A model generated the notes under the pieces. The model saw only the letters and a program-made list of their open reading frames with translations, ran no database searches and was not told the origin of the DNA. Of a DNA stretch of 64,000 nt, positions 62,433-64,000 are shown piece by piece. The translations under genes were made by a program, and so were the position numbers. Every line of letters starts with the position of its first letter. The stretch's first letter is position 1. The DNA comes from Natrinema salifodinae (GTDB taxonomy: Archaea; Halobacteriota; Halobacteria; Halobacteriales; Natrialbaceae): positions 389,491-453,490 of the forward strand of contig NZ_FOIS01000003.1 in assembly GCF_900110455.1 (NCBI RefSeq), written 5' to 3'.

Positions 62433-63557
62433 ATGGAACCCAGCGAGCTCCGCGAGACGATGCCCGCCCTCGAGTCCAGCGTCTACTGCAACTGGGGCGC
62501 CGGCGGCCCGAGCCCGCGCCGCGTCGTGGACGCGGCCGAATCGGCGCTGGAGGACCACGAGTACCGGGCGCCCGCGGCCGAGGGGATGTACCCCGCGGCG
62601 TTCGACGCCTACGACGAGGCGCGGACGGCCGTCGCCGACCTGCTCGGGGCCGCGCCGGTCGAGATCGCGCTGACCCAGAGCACGACCGACGGGATCAACC
62701 GGATCGCGGGCGCGCTCGACTGGGATTCGGACGACGTCGTCGTCCGGACCGACCTCGAACACTCCGCCGGAGTGCTGCCCTGGGAACGGCTCCGGCGCGA
62801 ACGCGGCGTCGAGATTCGGACCCTCGAGACCGAGAACGGCCGGCTCGATCTCGACGACGTGACGGCGGCGGCCGACGACGCGACGCTGTTCTGCGTGAGT
62901 TCGCTCACCTGGACCCACGGGACGCGGCTCCCGGTCGAAGACGTCGTCGAAATCGCCCACGACGCGGACGCGCTCGCGCTGGTCGACGCCGTCCAGTCGC
63001 CCGGCCAGGCGCCCGTCGACGTCGGCGAGTGGGGCGCCGACTTCGTCGTCGCGGCAGGCCACAAGTGGCTCCTCGCTCCGTTCGGGGCAGGCTTTCTCTA
63101 CGTCCGCGACGGCGTCGAACGGGACCGGGACCTCGTCCCCGCCGCGATCGGTTACCGGAGCGTCGCGGACGAGACCGCGACCGACTACGAGTACGCGCCT
63201 GGCGCGCGGCGATTCGAGGTCGGCACCGCGAGTCCCGCGCCCTACGCGGGGCTGGCGGAAGCGATCGAGACGATCGAGGAGATCGGGATCGACGCGATTC
63301 AGCGGCGGATCGAGACCCTCACCGACCGGCTCAAGGAAGGTGTGCCCGACGACCGACTCCTGAGCCCGCGGTCGTACGAGTCCGGCCTGGTGACGATCGA
63401 CGTCGACGAGCCGGAGCGGGTCGTCGAGCGCCTGGCCGATCGAGGGATCGTCGTGCGAGCCCTCCCGGAACCGGCGGCGGTCCGCGCGTCGATCCACGCG
63501 TTCAACGATCGGGCGGACGTGGACGCGCTGCTCGCGGCGCTCGACGAGGAGTTCTGA
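62433..63557 (+). CDS. Class V aminotransferase-fold PLP enzyme (cysteine desulfurase-like)
   Basis: A 374-residue PLP enzyme. SVYCNWGAGGPSPRRVVDAA is the N-terminal entry loop, IALTQSTTDGINRIAGALDW, RTDLEHSAGVLPWERL (with the histidine stacking on PLP), LVDAVQSPGQAPVDV (Asp-Gln pair) and VAAGHKWLLAPFGAGFLYV (Lys Schiff base) follow. The fold is that of cysteine desulfurases, but no conserved active-site cysteine loop is seen, so it may act on another amino acid. The ATG at 62433 is used; a GTG at 62430 adds one residue. Confidence 0.85.
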   Translation: MEPSELRETMPALESSVYCNWGAGGPSPRRVVDAAESALEDHEYRAPAAEGMYPAAFDAYDEARTAVADLLGAAPVEIALTQSTTDGINRIAGALDWDSDDVVVRTDLEHSAGVLPWERLRRERGVEIRTLETENGRLDLDDVTAAADDATLFCVSSLTWTHGTRLPVEDVVEIAHDADALALVDAVQSPGQAPVDVGEWGADFVVAAGHKWLLAPFGAGFLYVRDGVERDRDLVPAAIGYRSVADETATDYEYAPGARRFEVGTASPAPYAGLAEAIETIEEIGIDAIQRRIETLTDRLKEGVPDDRLLSPRSYESGLVTIDVDEPERVVERLADRGIVVRALPEPAAVRASIHAFNDRADVDALLAALDEEF

Positions 63558-63572
63558 GACGGCGAGCGGCGA

Positions 63573-63983
63573 CTATTCCGAGTCGGCGTCGGCAGCCGAC
63601 GCGGCGGTCTCGACCATCGTCTCCCGCTCGTCGAAGTAGGCGGGCGCGTCGGTCTCGGCCTCGAACTCGATAATTTGGGTCAGTGCGTCCTGGCCGTCCG
63701 CGGCCTCCGACGCCAGGTCCGCGGCGAGCTCGGTGTAGCCGGCGGCCAGCTCCTGGAAGGCCTGCATTCGGGTCTGTTTCGCTTCGACGAGCAGCTGTTT
63801 CTCCTCCAGTTGCTCCTGGAGTTCCTCGAGTTCCGCGACGTCGTCGGCCCTAGCGTCCGGCACGTCCGCGGTCGACGGAGCGTCGGTGCCCTCGACCTCG
63901 TCCGGGAGCGCTTCGAGGCGCGACCGGATCTCGGCCATCTCCGCGTCGATCTCGTCCAAAAGCTCGTCGGCCTCCTCGCTCAT
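63573..63983 (-). CDS. Coiled-coil protein of unknown function
   Basis: A 136-residue, strongly acidic protein. EEADELLDEIDAEMAEIRSR and VAELEELQEQLEEKQLLVEA form long heptad-like helices, followed by MQAFQELAAGYTELAADLAS and an acidic tail. I recognise no family. The ATG at 63983 leaves only 17 bp before the window ends, so the promoter is not visible. Confidence 0.78.
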   Translation of the reverse strand: MSEEADELLDEIDAEMAEIRSRLEALPDEVEGTDAPSTADVPDARADDVAELEELQEQLEEKQLLVEAKQTRMQAFQELAAGYTELAADLASEAADGQDALTQIIEFEAETDAPAYFDERETMVETAASAADADSE

Positions 63984-64000
63984 CGTCTCGACGCTCCCCG

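Noticed and set aside
1-64000. CRISPR arrays, insertion sequences, prophage or defence islands
   Set aside because: No regular spaced repeats, transposase, integrase or phage structural gene was seen on either strand.

Overview
The window is a chromosomal segment of an extremely halophilic archaeon (class Halobacteria). The evidence is high GC, very acidic proteins, start codons placed about 30 nt behind TATA-like boxes (leaderless style), archaeal informational genes (EF-1alpha, S10, S24e, S27ae, Kae1-Bud32, SepF), an archaeal-lipid geranylgeranyl reductase, and haloarchaeal signatures such as PGF-CTERM-like tails, HalOD1, a Bat-type HTH regulator and an RNB-only RNase R. I cannot fix the genus from sequence alone. 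I saw no insertion sequence, CRISPR array, prophage or integrase.

Layout. 1-7.7 kb: start of cydA, ilvA, a gamma-glutamylcyclotransferase-like gene broken by one stop codon, citrate synthase, a VOC protein, sepF, a phosphatase-superfamily protein, a DUF1028 protein and a PUA protein. 7.7-14 kb: an ABC-2 exporter pair with a possible operator, RNase R, a GNAT and a pyridine-nucleotide-disulfide oxidoreductase. 14-19 kb: two tandem paralogous secreted PGF-CTERM-like proteins sharing a promoter box, then kdgK and rtcA. 19-26.3 kb: mutL and mutS flanking an SDR, a YihY protein and a small protein. 26.3-33.9 kb: a 480-bp gap with a possible short RNA or attenuator upstream of mutS, a CsaA-like protein, an LLM oxidoreductase overlapping thiDN, an AIR-synthase-like protein, a molybdate/sulfate transporter with inverted repeats upstream, a small protein plus PIN-like pair, and an IMPDH/GMP reductase-family enzyme. 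33.9-37.2 kb: rdgB, a DUF5808-like membrane protein, kae1-bud32, S27ae and S24e. 37.3-46.7 kb: a PQQ propeller with a membrane protein, a BNR propeller, a histidine kinase, a Bat-like regulator, a FemAB-like transferase, an Lrp-HalOD1 pair, tRNA-Ala(CGC) and a rhomboid protease. 46.9-50.7 kb: S10, EF-1alpha, homoserine dehydrogenase, an ACT protein and a NifU-like protein. 50.8-64 kb: an LVIVD secreted protein, ROK kinase, stress proteins, SDR, response regulator, a deleted isochorismatase-family remnant, coaD, a ZIP transporter, a K+ channel/RCK protein, geranylgeranyl reductase and several small genes.

The segment is mostly housekeeping. Its more unusual content is the pair of decayed genes (1856-2386 and 56060-56329), the promoter box shared by the two secreted paralogs with an orphan third copy at 11944, the structured leader upstream of mutS, and several palindromic operator candidates.
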